The notes under the pieces are model-generated. The model saw only the letters and a program-made list of their open reading frames with translations. It had not been told where the DNA came from and made no database searches. Position numbers and translations under genes: made by a program. A DNA stretch of 64,000 bases from Bradyrhizobium sp. 141 (lineage in GTDB: Bacteria; Pseudomonadota; Alphaproteobacteria; Rhizobiales; Xanthobacteraceae). Each line of letters opens with the position of its first letter. The stretch's first letter is position 1. The stretch is from the NCBI RefSeq assembly GCF_023074055.1, contig NZ_JADPKR010000026.1, forward strand, positions 1-64,000. The letters run 5' to 3'. This document shows, in pieces, positions 26,898 through 35,503 of the stretch.

Positions 26898-28112
26898 ATG
26901 CTTCGATCCCTCAGAATTGCGGCCGCAGCTCTTGCCCTGCTGGCTGCGGCCGTCTCGTCCGCACACGCCGCCGACGTGACCTTCGATGACACCGCGCGCT
27001 TCCTTGCGGGCATGCAGCCCTCGGCGGACTCGCCGCTGGTGCCGCTCACCAAGGATCCGGGCTGGCAGCGCCATGCAAAGTTCTTCGACGGCGCCTTCGC
27101 CCAGCTCGAACAGCGCCAGCTCTCGAAGATCCGCAATTGGGCCGACGTCAATCTCGCCGCGCCCCGACCGACCATGTTCTACCTGTTCAGCGGCCCCGAT
27201 TTCCTCTACGCCAACGCTTTCTATTCCAAGGCCAGCACCTACGTGCTTGGCGCGCTGGAGCCGGTCGGCGCCGCGCCCGATTTGACGCGACTGCCGCGCG
27301 GTTCGGTCGGCGCCGCGCTCTACAATGTCGAGCGTTCGCTCGGCTCGATCCTGAGCTTCTCCTTCTTCATCACCAAACAGATGAAGGTCGACCTGCACGC
27401 CAACCAGGTCAACGGCACCTTGCCGATCCTCTATGTCTTCCTCGCCCGTTCCGGCAAGACCATCCGCAACGTCGAGATGGTCGCGCTCGACGACAAGGGC
27501 GGGGTGCATGTCGGCGACGACAATCCGGGACGGAACGCGACGCGCGGCGTCCGCATCATCTTTGCAGGCCCCGACGGCGAGGCGCGCACGCTGTATTATT
27601 TCTCGACCGATCTCTCCAATTCCGGCGCGCGCGCCACCGGTTTCCTGAAATTCTGCGAGACGCTTGGGCCCGGCAACAGCCTGCTCAAGAGCGCGTCCTA
27701 TCTGCTGCATTCCGGCAATTTCACCGTCGTACGGGACTGGCTGCTTGCCAACAGTGCCACCATGATCCAGGACGATTCCGGCATTCCGCTTGCGAACTAC
27801 AGCGCGCGGCAATGGCGGTTCTTCCCGTTCGGCCGCTATCTCGGGCCGATCGACGAATTCCCCGGCCGCCACCAGGCGCGCTACGCCGAGTTGTTCACAC
27901 GCGCCCAGCCGATCGATTTTGGCGTCGGCTATCGCTGGCGGATGCACGAGTCGAATCTGCTGCTGGCGGTGAGGGTGCCGGGCACCGAAACGGCGCCGGG
28001 CGGGGAGGCGACCTCGTCGGCCGAGCCGGCGCCAAAGCCGCCGCGTCCGAAGCGACTGCGTCCACCCGAGCCGATCCCGCCACCGCCCGGGCGCTTCTAC
28101 TGGCTCCGCTGA
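26898..28112 (+). CDS. Exported hypothetical protein
   Basis: A 404-residue protein with a Sec signal (MLRSLRIAAAALALLAAAVSSAHA). The mature protein has a repeated helical/strand pattern; YLFSGPDFLYANAFYSK and FSTDLSNSGARATGFLKFCE are its most distinctive runs, and a 45-residue Pro-rich tail ends it. I do not recognise an enzyme. The start is the ATG at 26898; translation probably couples with the permease, so a role in periplasmic capture for that transporter is possible. Confidence 0.78.
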   Translation: MLRSLRIAAAALALLAAAVSSAHAADVTFDDTARFLAGMQPSADSPLVPLTKDPGWQRHAKFFDGAFAQLEQRQLSKIRNWADVNLAAPRPTMFYLFSGPDFLYANAFYSKASTYVLGALEPVGAAPDLTRLPRGSVGAALYNVERSLGSILSFSFFITKQMKVDLHANQVNGTLPILYVFLARSGKTIRNVEMVALDDKGGVHVGDDNPGRNATRGVRIIFAGPDGEARTLYYFSTDLSNSGARATGFLKFCETLGPGNSLLKSASYLLHSGNFTVVRDWLLANSATMIQDDSGIPLANYSARQWRFFPFGRYLGPIDEFPGRHQARYAELFTRAQPIDFGVGYRWRMHESNLLLAVRVPGTETAPGGEATSSAEPAPKPPRPKRLRPPEPIPPPPGRFYWLR

Positions 28113-28241
28113 TTACCAATGCACGCTCTGGCTCGGCACGATGAACGCCGTCGTGCTCGGCGGCGTCGCAATGCTCGATGCCAGATACCAGCCCGAGCCG
28201 AGCACGAGCGCCAGCAAGGCGACGATCGCGAGCAGATCCAT
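28113..28241 (-). CDS. Small single-helix membrane protein
   Basis: Forty-two residues from the ATG at 28241. The first 25 residues (MDLLAIVALLALVLGSGWYL) form a strong membrane helix; the remainder is polar. Its stop sits right at the end of the convergent exported-protein gene (28112). The ribosome-binding site is poor, so this is a tentative call. Confidence 0.35.
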   Translation of the reverse strand: MDLLAIVALLALVLGSGWYLASSIATPPSTTAFIVPSQSVHW

Positions 28242-28415
28242 GGTTCTGGGGTCGTGATGCCGCCTGGAGCCGGGGGTGGGCCCAAGTCTGAAGTGAAGAT
28301 AAGGGCTGATTTTCCAGCGCATTGTTGTTTCCTCCCGGGGGGAGCATCAAAACAACGCGGGAAGGAAGTCCAAGGTTCCGCTCAGGCCATCGATGCGCAA
28401 GGCATCGCAGCAATC

Positions 28416-28754
28416 TCACGATGCATTGACGCCGCGCCAGCGGCCATAGCGCCATGGCAGATACCAGCGCGCGCCCTGCGGTGCGGTGAGCGGCACGTTG
28501 TCGATGCCCGACGTGCCAAACGGATTGCAGCGGAGCAGCCGCGCGAGCGTCATCCAGCCGCCCGCCCAGAGCCCGAACCGTTCGATCGCCTCGTCGCCAT
28601 AGACGGAGCAGGTCGGCAGATGCCGGCAATTGTAGCCGACCAGAGGCGACAGCGTATGCCGATAGAGCCAGATCAACGCGCGGCCGAATCTGCGGGGGAG
28701 CCGAATCGCCCCTTCGACCGGACTGGAACAATGCCCGCAGGCTGAATGCTTCAT
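28416..28754 (-). CDS. yidD: Membrane protein insertion efficiency factor YidD
   Basis: The core LIWLYRHTLSPLVGYNCRHLPTCSVYGDEAIERFG is the YidD signature, including the two conserved Cys and the tyrosine. At 112 residues it is slightly longer than the 70-90 of most members, with an N-terminal CGHC extension. YidD sits at the inner membrane and assists YidC insertion. It is not beside yidC/rpmH/rnpA here, as often in this group. Confidence 0.92.
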   Translation of the reverse strand: MKHSACGHCSSPVEGAIRLPRRFGRALIWLYRHTLSPLVGYNCRHLPTCSVYGDEAIERFGLWAGGWMTLARLLRCNPFGTSGIDNVPLTAPQGARWYLPWRYGRWRGVNAS

Positions 28755-29003
28755 GTGCGCTGTGCTGCCACGTTAGGCGAGGTGTTGCGCGGTTCCGGCG
28801 CAGGGAACTGTAAGCTGTTGTTTGCACGCCACATTTTGCATGCTTTTTGGGAGCAGTGCAGCAAGTACCTGTGGACGATCTGTATTCCCCCGGATACCAT
28901 TTTTGCGACGTCCATGTGAAGAAAACATACGCCTGTATGATGGACTCAGTGGACGCTACCGGGGATTGTTTAGGGACCTTTGGGGCTTGGGGAAGGAACC
29001 AGA

Positions 29004-29897
29004 TTGAGACTTCTGAACTCCCTTGATCTTCGCGGCTGGTTGTTGGTGGGAACCGCCGTATGTGGAGTCGTGCTGGCTGGCGCCGTCGCGACACTCGGGT
29101 CGTCGGCCCGCGCCGGTGCTGCTCTCGAAGAGCGCAAGCTGCCGATGAAGTTCAACTGGGTCGCCTGCGAGCCGAACTGCCGCGGCTGGGTCAGCGCTGT
29201 GGGCATCATCACCGCCGATACGCCGAAGGATTTCGAAGAGTTTTCCCGTGGACGCCAGCTCGGCGGTGCCACCGTGGTGCTCGATTCCAGCGGCGGTTCC
29301 GTCAATGACGCGATCACGCTTGGCCGACGCTTCCGCAATCTCGGACTGCTGACCACGGTCGGCATAAGCCTCCGCGGCGGGCAGTCGGCTCGTCCAGCCG
29401 TCGCGCCGGAGGCCTACTGCGAATCCATGTGCGCGTTCCTGCTGCTGGCGGGCAAGAAGCGCTACGTGCCGGCCGCTGCCCACGTCCGCGTCCACCAGAT
29501 CTGGATGGGCGACCGCGCCGATGATGCCAAGGCGGCGAGCTATAGCGCGCAGGATCTGATGATCGTGGAGCGCGACATCGGCCGGCTTGCCAAATATACG
29601 TTCGACATGGGCGGAGCGGGCGACCTGCTGTCGCTCGCGCTCAGCGTTCCGCCCTGGGAAGATCTGCATGAGCTGGACGCCGGCGAGCTCAAGCTCACCA
29701 ATCTCGTGACGACAGATCTCGTTGCCGACGTGCTGCCGCACGTGGACATCTCCGCGCCGGCGATGGCGGAGCTTGCCCCGAAGACGCAGGCCCGGTTCGG
29801 CGTGGAACCGGAGCAGCCTGCCAAGTCGACCAAGACGGCGGAAGCCATGGTGCCGACCGGCGGTGTGGCCGCGCCAGCTGCGGCAACGCCGAAGTAA
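29004..29897 (+). CDS. ClpP/crotonase-fold periplasmic protein
   Basis: A 297-residue protein from a TTG at 29004, placed by the strong AAGGA seven bases upstream. A signal anchor (about residues 10-32) leads into a ClpP-like fold: VVLDSSGGSVNDAITLGRR is the oxyanion-strand helix pair, ESMCAFLLLAGKKRYVP carries the probable catalytic Ser, and HVRVHQIW the His. This matches the COG3904 type of predicted periplasmic protease-like proteins. Whether it is active cannot be judged. The last 50 residues are Pro/Ala-rich. Confidence 0.78.
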   Translation: MRLLNSLDLRGWLLVGTAVCGVVLAGAVATLGSSARAGAALEERKLPMKFNWVACEPNCRGWVSAVGIITADTPKDFEEFSRGRQLGGATVVLDSSGGSVNDAITLGRRFRNLGLLTTVGISLRGGQSARPAVAPEAYCESMCAFLLLAGKKRYVPAAAHVRVHQIWMGDRADDAKAASYSAQDLMIVERDIGRLAKYTFDMGGAGDLLSLALSVPPWEDLHELDAGELKLTNLVTTDLVADVLPHVDISAPAMAELAPKTQARFGVEPEQPAKSTKTAEAMVPTGGVAAPAAATPK

Positions 29898-29939
29898 GCT
29901 CTTCAATCTTGGCAGTCAGGCGCGGGTAGCGCGAACTAT

Positions 29940-30013
29940 GGTGCGCAATTGCGCACCTGAGAATCTCGACCGCGATTCCAGGTTCGATTGCGCATCGGCC
30001 CGGAATGACGGGA
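29940..30013. repeat. Palindromic repeat between genes
   Basis: Opens with an 18-bp perfect palindrome GGTGCGCAATTGCGCACC and continues with a CGATTCCAGG...CCGGAATGACGG tail. I recall the pattern from many intergenic sites in Bradyrhizobium. It lies between the stops of convergent genes and could act as a transcription terminator in both directions. Confidence 0.6.
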
Positions 30014-30017
30014 GAGG

Positions 30018-30473
30018 TCAGCCCTGCGCCACAGCCGGCTGCTTGGCTTTGGCTTCGATCTGGCCGATGGCGTCAACCACGGCATCGAAGGTCAGAAGCG
30101 TCGAGGCATGGCGCGCCTTGTAATCGCGGACCGGCTCGAGGAACTTGATCTCCTCCCATTTGCCTTCAGGAGGCGCACCGTTCTCCTTCAGCATCTTGCG
30201 AACAGTTTCGCGTAACTCACGGAGTTCGCTCGCAGTCGAGCCGATGATCCGACTTGCCATGATGGATGAGGAGGCTTGGCCCAGGGCGCAAGCCTTCACG
30301 TCATGAGCGAAGTCGGTGACGGTGTCTCCGGTCATCTTGAGATCGATCTTGACGGTCGAGCCGCACAGCTTGGAGTGGGCGGTGGCGGAGGCGTCGGGGT
30401 CCGATAGCCGCCCGAGGCGCGGAATATTCCCGGCCAGCTCGATGATCCGTTTGTTGTAGATGTCGTTCAGCAT
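30018..30473 (-). CDS. Iron-sulfur cluster scaffold-like protein (IscU/NifU-N type)
   Basis: A 151-residue protein of the SufU/NifU N-terminal fold. Two of three cluster ligands are present: Cys37 (SKLCGST) and Cys62 ([10 protein letters not shown]). The third, expected in an RxxC-x-L context, is replaced (KARHASTLL), where a His is next to the position. This is typical of an alphaproteobacterial subfamily. Role as scaffold or sulfur acceptor is therefore unproven. The gene diverges from folE, with 243 bases between. Confidence 0.85.
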   Translation of the reverse strand: MLNDIYNKRIIELAGNIPRLGRLSDPDASATAHSKLCGSTVKIDLKMTGDTVTDFAHDVKACALGQASSSIMASRIIGSTASELRELRETVRKMLKENGAPPEGKWEEIKFLEPVRDYKARHASTLLTFDAVVDAIGQIEAKAKQPAVAQG

Positions 30474-30716
30474 GTGATGGAGTCCAGCACTTCCGCACCC
30501 GATCGGCCTTGGCGGGCGGCGTCCACGGTCCTATATAAGGTCGGAACTGGCGGAAAAACAGTCCAGCGGCGCGCCGGCGGCGATTTCCAACTGTGCGGCC
30601 GGCATTGCAGCCCTGCGGACCCTTTGCGCCAAAACTGTTCTCTTCAGGCGTCCGGCGGCTTGGCCGCCCCGTCTGCCGGTGACACTCCGGCCGCGAGGCC
30701 GTCGAACGGAGTCGAC

Positions 30717-31406
30717 ATGGACGCTACAATTAAATCCATCCGCCCGGGCAAGCCCTCTGACCGGCAGCCCGAGAGCCGCCCGGCCGAGCTTGATCCTGCC
30801 GAATTCCTCGCGGCCGCCGTCCGTGCCGACCAGCCACGCCCGGCGCGTGCCGAGGCGGAAGCGGCGGTCAAGACGCTGCTCGCCTATATCGGCGAGAACA
30901 CCGAGCGCGAGGGCCTGCTCGACACGCCGCGCCGCGTGGTCGAGGCCTTCGACGAGCTCTATCAGGGCTATCATCAGTGCCCGGCCGAGGTGCTCGACCG
31001 CACCTTTGGCGAGACCGCGGGCTATGACGATTTTGTGCTGGTACGCGACATCGAGTTCACCTCGCAGTGCGAGCATCACATGATGCCGTTCTACGGCAAG
31101 GCTCACATCGCCTATACGCCGGTGGAACGCGTCGTCGGCCTGTCCAAGCTGGCCCGTCTCACCGACATCTTCGCCCGCCGGCTCCAGACCCAGGAGCATC
31201 TGACGGCGCAGATCGCGGCTGCGATCGACGAGGTCCTCAAGCCGCGCGGCGTTGCGGTGCTGATCGAGGCCGAGCATACCTGCATGTCGGTGCGCGGCGT
31301 CGCCAAGCATGGCGCCTCTACCTTCACCAGCCGCTTCACCGGCATGTTCCGCGACAATCCGGCGGAACAGGCCCGTTTCCTGTCCCTGGTGCGAGGCACG
31401 CGCTGA
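30717..31406 (+). CDS. folE: GTP cyclohydrolase I
   Basis: The 229-residue product starts at ATG 30717; a long frame upstream is not family-like. It catalyses GTP to 7,8-dihydroneopterin triphosphate, the first step of folate synthesis. The Zn ligands are all visible: Cys and His of [20 protein letters not shown] and the Cys of [13 protein letters not shown]. The residue R in VRGVAKHGA and the QE of RLQTQEHLT also match. The N-terminal 45 residues are variable. hisI follows 84 bases later on the same strand. Confidence 0.96.
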   Translation: MDATIKSIRPGKPSDRQPESRPAELDPAEFLAAAVRADQPRPARAEAEAAVKTLLAYIGENTEREGLLDTPRRVVEAFDELYQGYHQCPAEVLDRTFGETAGYDDFVLVRDIEFTSQCEHHMMPFYGKAHIAYTPVERVVGLSKLARLTDIFARRLQTQEHLTAQIAAAIDEVLKPRGVAVLIEAEHTCMSVRGVAKHGASTFTSRFTGMFRDNPAEQARFLSLVRGTR

Positions 31407-31490
31407 CCTCGCGACGGTTTATTGTTTGAGCACGACCTTGTCGGAAAACCGCTGCGCACTTTTCCGGGTCATTCTCTAGCGAGGGTTGCT

Positions 31491-31913
31491 GTGTCCGCTC
31501 ATTCCCATGAGATCGAGGAAGGCTTGTCCTTCCAGCCGCGGTTCGACGCGGCAGGGCTCGTGACCTGCGTCGCGACCGACATTGCCACCGGCGATGTGCT
31601 CATGGTCGCGCACATGAACGAGGAGGCACTGCGCAAGACGATCGCGACCGGTGAGGCCTGGTACTTCAGCCGCTCGCGCAACGCCTTGTGGCGAAAAGGT
31701 GAGACCTCAGGTCAAACCCAGCGCGTGGTCGAGATGCGCACCGATTGCGACCAGGACGCGGTCTGGATCCGCGTCGAGCAGGTCGGCGCGGCCTGCCATA
31801 CCGGGCGGCGGTCCTGCTTCTACCGGAAGGTCGAGGCCGAGGGTGGGGGAGCCAAGCTGGTGTTGAACGATGCCGAGCGGTTGTTTGATCCGGACGCGGT
31901 TTACAAGAAATAG
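31491..31913 (+). CDS. hisI: Phosphoribosyl-AMP cyclohydrolase
   Basis: A 140-residue stand-alone HisI, without the HisE fusion, as in other alphaproteobacteria. The zinc ligands are seen in [10 protein letters not shown] (Cys) and [12 protein letters not shown] (two Cys). [26 protein letters not shown] and the [18 protein letters not shown] core confirm the family. The GTG at 31491, preceded by GAGGGTTGCT, is used as start. It opens the purine ring in the third step of histidine synthesis; other his genes are absent nearby. Confidence 0.95.
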   Translation: MSAHSHEIEEGLSFQPRFDAAGLVTCVATDIATGDVLMVAHMNEEALRKTIATGEAWYFSRSRNALWRKGETSGQTQRVVEMRTDCDQDAVWIRVEQVGAACHTGRRSCFYRKVEAEGGGAKLVLNDAERLFDPDAVYKK

Positions 31914-31920
31914 CAAGCTG

Positions 31921-32022
31921 CCATTCCGGGGCGCGCGCAGCGCGAGCCCGGAATCCATCGCAAGGCATCGTGCGTCGCTCAATGGATTCCGGGCTCGCCC
32001 TACGGTGCGCCCCGGAATGACA
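31921..32022. repeat. Inverted intergenic repeat
   Basis: CCATTCCGGGGCGCGCGCAG at the left matches the inverted TGCGCCCCGGAATG at the right, and CGAGCCCGGAATCCAT pairs with ATGGATTCCGGGCTCG in the interior. A simple long hairpin, of a type widespread in this genus by my recollection. It immediately follows hisI and may terminate its transcript. Confidence 0.8.
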
Positions 32023-32128
32023 GCGAGGGCCCGAGTTAACCCCGCATTAACCATACTTGTCCCACGGTGAGACGACGGGCGCCGAATTGCCGGCGCCATC
32101 CAACGCCGCGCGGGGCGGGCACCTCATC

Positions 32129-33184
32129 ATGTCGGTCGACAATTTTAGTGCCACGCAGACGGCCGGTCTCGACCCGTCGCGGGCGCGCGTCGCCGGTGCG
32201 ATCAAGCAGGCCTCGAACGTCACCGGCGTCAGCTTCCAGTACATGCTGACGACCGCCAAGATGGAATCGGATTTCGATCCGACGGCCGGGGCCACGACGT
32301 CGTCCGCGCACGGGCTCTACCAGTTCATCGACCAGACCTGGCTCGGCACTGTGAAGGAGGCCGGCACCCAGCTCGGGTACGGCAACTATTCCGACGCCAT
32401 CACCAGGACGTCGTCAGGCACCTACACCGTCGACGATCCCTTCATGAAGCGGTCGATCATGAAGCTGCGCGACGATCCGGAGGCGGCGTCCAGCATGGCG
32501 GGCGCACTGACGCAATCGAACAGCTTCAAGCTCACCGGTCTGCTCGGCCGCAGGCCGAGCGACAGCGAACTCTACATGGCGCATTTCATGGGCGTCGGCG
32601 GAGCCGCAAAACTGATCGCCAATGCCGAGGACAATCCGCAAGCGGTCGGTGCGCGGCTGTTTCCGAACGCGGCGTCCGCCAATCGTTCGATCTTCTACGC
32701 CAGGGACGGCCGCGCGCGCAGCGTCTCCGAAGTCTATTCGGTGCTGGACGCGCGCTATGCCAGCGCGGCCAATTCGAAAACGACCCGCAGCGCGATGGCG
32801 ATGTATGGCGGCACGCCGTCGACCACCGAGGTCGCGAGCGCAAGCGGCGTGCAACCCACCGCGCACGTCATCGACAACGCCGCCTATCTCCAGACCTTCC
32901 CGAACACACGCGCGGTGACGCCCGTCAGTGCATCGGCGCCAACGACGCTCGCGGACAATGCGCCGACCGCGCCGGCATTCCGCTCGATCTATCAGCCCGG
33001 TGATGCCACGCAGCCGGTCTCGACCACGGTGCAGAAATTATGGGGCAACAATGCCTCGCTCACCTCGGTCTCGTCAGCGACCTCGGTCGCACCCGCGACC
33101 TCTGTCGTGGCGGCGACGCCGGATGTGCGGCCGCCGCAGCCACTCGATCTCTTCAGCGATCGCAGCGGCACGTTCTCGAGCTAA
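32129..33184 (+). CDS. Lytic transglycosylase (SLT) domain protein
   Basis: Start at ATG 32129 (MSVDNFSATQT) gives 351 residues. Residues about 20-75 form an SLT/lysozyme-like domain: QASNVTGVSFQYMLTTAKMESDFDP (catalytic Glu in KMESDF), then SSAHGLYQFIDQTW with the GLYQF substrate-binding motif. Such proteins cut peptidoglycan to make room for envelope machines. No signal peptide is apparent, so export may use another route, as for flagellar or pilus muramidases. The C-terminal 130 residues are Thr/Ser/Ala-rich. Confidence 0.82.
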   Translation: MSVDNFSATQTAGLDPSRARVAGAIKQASNVTGVSFQYMLTTAKMESDFDPTAGATTSSAHGLYQFIDQTWLGTVKEAGTQLGYGNYSDAITRTSSGTYTVDDPFMKRSIMKLRDDPEAASSMAGALTQSNSFKLTGLLGRRPSDSELYMAHFMGVGGAAKLIANAEDNPQAVGARLFPNAASANRSIFYARDGRARSVSEVYSVLDARYASAANSKTTRSAMAMYGGTPSTTEVASASGVQPTAHVIDNAAYLQTFPNTRAVTPVSASAPTTLADNAPTAPAFRSIYQPGDATQPVSTTVQKLWGNNASLTSVSSATSVAPATSVVAATPDVRPPQPLDLFSDRSGTFSS

Positions 33185-33194
33185 TCTGCACTCT

Positions 33195-33332
33195 CGTGTC
33201 CCGGACGCGCTGCAACGCGTAGCGTTGCCGCGCAGAGCCGGGACCCATGCCGCAGGCACCGCTCTCGGAAATTCTGGGCCCCGGCTCTGCAGCGCACCGC
33301 TAAGAGGCGTTGCGCTGCGTCCGGGGGCACAT
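33195..33332. repeat. Dispersed repeat family B, copy 3
   Basis: Same architecture as 14421-14555: CGTGTCCCGGACGCGCTGCA at the left, GCTGCGTCCGGGGGCAC at the right, with an internal CGGGACCCATG and GGCCCCGGCTCTGCAGCGCA pair. It follows the SLT gene by ten bases. Confidence 0.75.
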
Positions 33333-33426
33333 GCGGCAAGCACTTTGTTCCCTTAACAAAACGTCAATTAAACCAGCCAGTTATGGTGAACGCTTTGTTA
33401 AGCGTCGTGGTTTATTTTGTGTTGCA

Positions 33427-33457
33427 GGTGACGAGCCGTCACCATTTTCGTTTGTTG
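33427..33457 (+). terminator. Hairpin with T-rich tail in leader of DUF2336 gene
   Basis: Perfect 7-bp stem GGTGACG / CGTCACC around an AGC loop (33427-33443), followed by ATTTTCGTTTGTTG. It lies only 33 bases upstream of the next start codon, so it is either an end for upstream transcripts or an attenuator in the leader. Confidence 0.5.
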
Positions 33458-33476
33458 TGTGTAAGCCGGAAGCAGC

Positions 33477-34652
33477 ATGATTGTTCGGCAGTTCATCAAT
33501 TGGATCAGGACGGCGCCGGCCGGCGAGCGGGCCGAGGCAACACGGGCGTTGGCCCGAGCCTGGCTGATTTCAGACCTTTCGACAGACGACCGCATCGCCG
33601 CCGAAGGCGCGCTTTTGATGCTGCTCGACGATCCCTCGCCGCTGGTGCGGCAGGCGATGGCCGAGGCTTTTGCGCGCAGCACGGATGCGCCGGCGTCGAT
33701 CGTGCGGGCGCTGTCGGCGGATCAGCCGACCGTCGCGCTGCCCGTGCTCGAACATTCCCCGCTGCTGATCGACGCCGATCTCGTCGACATCGTTGCGACC
33801 GGCAATGACGAGGTGCAATGCGCGGTCGCCCGCCGCATCGCGCTGCCGGTCTCGGTCTGCGCCGCCATTGCCGAAGTCGGCTGCGCGGCTGCCGCGCTGG
33901 AGCTGATCGAAAATCCCCACGCCGAGCTTGCGCCGTTCTCCTGGGATCGCATCGTCGAGCGCCACGGCCATCTCGCCGCGATCCGCGAGGCGATGCTGGT
34001 GCTGGATGATCTGCCGTCCGCAACCCGGGCCGCGCTGGTGGCGAAACTCTCCGAGACGCTGGCGCAATTCGTCGTGGCGCGGAACTGGCTGAGCGCCGAT
34101 CGTGCCGATCGCATCACGATCGAGGCGCGCGACCGCTCCACCATCAACATCGCGGCGCGCTCGCGCGGCGAGGACATGCATGGTCTGGTGCATCATTTGC
34201 GCGTCACGGGCCAGCTCACAGCCGGCCTGATCCTGCGCGCGCTGCTGTCCAGCAATCTCGACCTGTTCGACGCCGCGCTGGCCGAGCTCGCCGATCTGCC
34301 GCTGGCGCGCGTCACCGCGCTGCTGCACGACCGCGGCGGCAACAGCCTGCACGCGCTGCTCCGCCGCGCCGGGCTGCCCGAGGCGACGTTCGCGGCGTTC
34401 CAGGTCGCGCTCGATGCCTGCCACGAGCAGGGCTTTGTCGACAGTGACGACGGCGCGGCGCGGCTGCGCCGGCGCATGGTCGAGCGCGTGCTCACCCATT
34501 GCGAGACCGACCGCGGTGCCGCCGAGCCGCTGATGGTCCTGCTGCGCCGCTTCGCCACGGAGTCGGCGCGGGAGGAGGCAAGGCTGTTCTGCGACGAGAT
34601 CGTCACGGACGAGGCGATCGATCCGGTGTACGACGATCTGATCGCGGCGTAA
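33477..34652 (+). CDS. DUF2336 domain-containing protein
   Basis: A 391-residue, mostly alpha-helical protein. It starts with paired helices (FINWIRTAPAGERAEATRALARAWL, then DRIAAEGALLMLLDDPSPLVRQAMAEAFA), a HEAT-like array, and continues as the DUF2336 family, an alphaproteobacterial group of unknown biochemical activity. It has no membrane segment or known catalytic motif. The location beside an Hpt protein and CheY-like regulator suggests a signalling scaffold, though it lies on the opposite strand. Confidence 0.82.
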   Translation: MIVRQFINWIRTAPAGERAEATRALARAWLISDLSTDDRIAAEGALLMLLDDPSPLVRQAMAEAFARSTDAPASIVRALSADQPTVALPVLEHSPLLIDADLVDIVATGNDEVQCAVARRIALPVSVCAAIAEVGCAAAALELIENPHAELAPFSWDRIVERHGHLAAIREAMLVLDDLPSATRAALVAKLSETLAQFVVARNWLSADRADRITIEARDRSTINIAARSRGEDMHGLVHHLRVTGQLTAGLILRALLSSNLDLFDAALAELADLPLARVTALLHDRGGNSLHALLRRAGLPEATFAAFQVALDACHEQGFVDSDDGAARLRRRMVERVLTHCETDRGAAEPLMVLLRRFATESAREEARLFCDEIVTDEAIDPVYDDLIAA

Positions 34653-34659
34653 CGAGATT

Positions 34660-34753
34660 GTAGGGTGGGCAAAGGCGCATCGCGCCGTGCCCACCATCTC
34701 TCTGCACAGTTCACGTAGATCGGTGGGCACGCTTCGCTTTGCCCACCCTACGA
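34660..34753. repeat. Inverted repeat GTAGGGTGGGC family
   Basis: GTAGGGTGGGCAAAGGCGCA at the left and TTTGCCCACCCTACGA at the right are inverted; CGTGCCCACC/GGTGGGCACG pairs inside. The element is common in this genus. It fills the gap after the DUF2336 gene together with the next element. Confidence 0.8.
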
Positions 34754-34794
34754 TTCTCATCGTGTCGACAGGGCGCGCTCGACATCCCAACCAC

Positions 34795-34881
34795 CGTCAT
34801 TGCGAGCGTAGCGAAGCAATCCAGAGTCTTTCCGCGGAAAGACTCTGGATTGCTTCGTCGCAAGAGCTCCTCGCAATGACG
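34795..34881. repeat. Dispersed repeat family C, copy 2
   Basis: CGTCATTGCGAGCGTAGCGA at the left mirrors CTCCTCGCAATGACG at the right, and AAGCAATCCAGAGTCTTTCC/GGAAAGACTCTGGATTGCTT is an exact 20-base inverted pair at the core. Same family as 14586-14704. Confidence 0.85.
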
Positions 34882-34896
34882 GGGAGAGAGCTGGCC

Positions 34897-35475
34897 TTAC
34901 TCCACCGGCACGATGCTCGGCGCCAGGATCACCTCGAGATGCTCGGGGCGGTCGCGGTTGACATGGGCGAGATAGTCGTCGGCGACCTTGCGCAGGCGGC
35001 GGCTGAGCTCGGCGGAGACGCTGATGCGGTCGAGCCTGGTGTTCTCGTGCACGATGGCGAGGATCGCGTTGATATGGTGCGTGAACAGCTCGCTCGGCAC
35101 CTTTTCGAGATCGGGCGCGTGCTCGATGACGCGGCACAGGCTCTCGGCTACCCCCGCCGCGGCCGGATAGCCGAAGGTTGCGGCGTCGCCCTTGATGTCG
35201 TGGGCGGCGTGAAACAGCTCGTCGCGCCTTTCCTTGGTGAAGCCGTCGTTGCGGATGGCGACATAGGCGGCCGACAGCCGGTTGACCTCACTTGTCATCC
35301 AGTCCTTGAACTCGCCGGCGAGGCCCGCGAGCGCCTGCTCGGCGCGGCCGACCGGATCGTCCAGGTCCTTCTCCTCGACGCGGCGCAGAACCTTGCGCAG
35401 CGGGTTGGGCTGCGTGATGATTTGATGCGTGGCGAAGGCCTTGACCTCGATGTCCTTTGCGCTGTTCTTCGCCAT
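34897..35475 (-). CDS. Hpt-domain phosphotransfer protein
   Basis: A 192-residue cytosolic protein whose C-terminal two thirds is a four-helix Hpt domain; the phospho-accepting His is in ELFHAAHDIKGDAATFGYPA. The N-terminal 50 residues are an uncharacterised acidic region. It follows the CheY-like regulator with a 28-base gap on the same strand, so it probably relays phosphate to it. No histidine kinase is in the window close by. RBS is GACGAGGCAGGC. Confidence 0.85.
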   Translation of the reverse strand: MAKNSAKDIEVKAFATHQIITQPNPLRKVLRRVEEKDLDDPVGRAEQALAGLAGEFKDWMTSEVNRLSAAYVAIRNDGFTKERRDELFHAAHDIKGDAATFGYPAAAGVAESLCRVIEHAPDLEKVPSELFTHHINAILAIVHENTRLDRISVSAELSRRLRKVADDYLAHVNRDRPEHLEVILAPSIVPVE

Positions 35476-35503
35476 GATGCCTGCCTCGTCTGAAGACGTT
35501 GCG

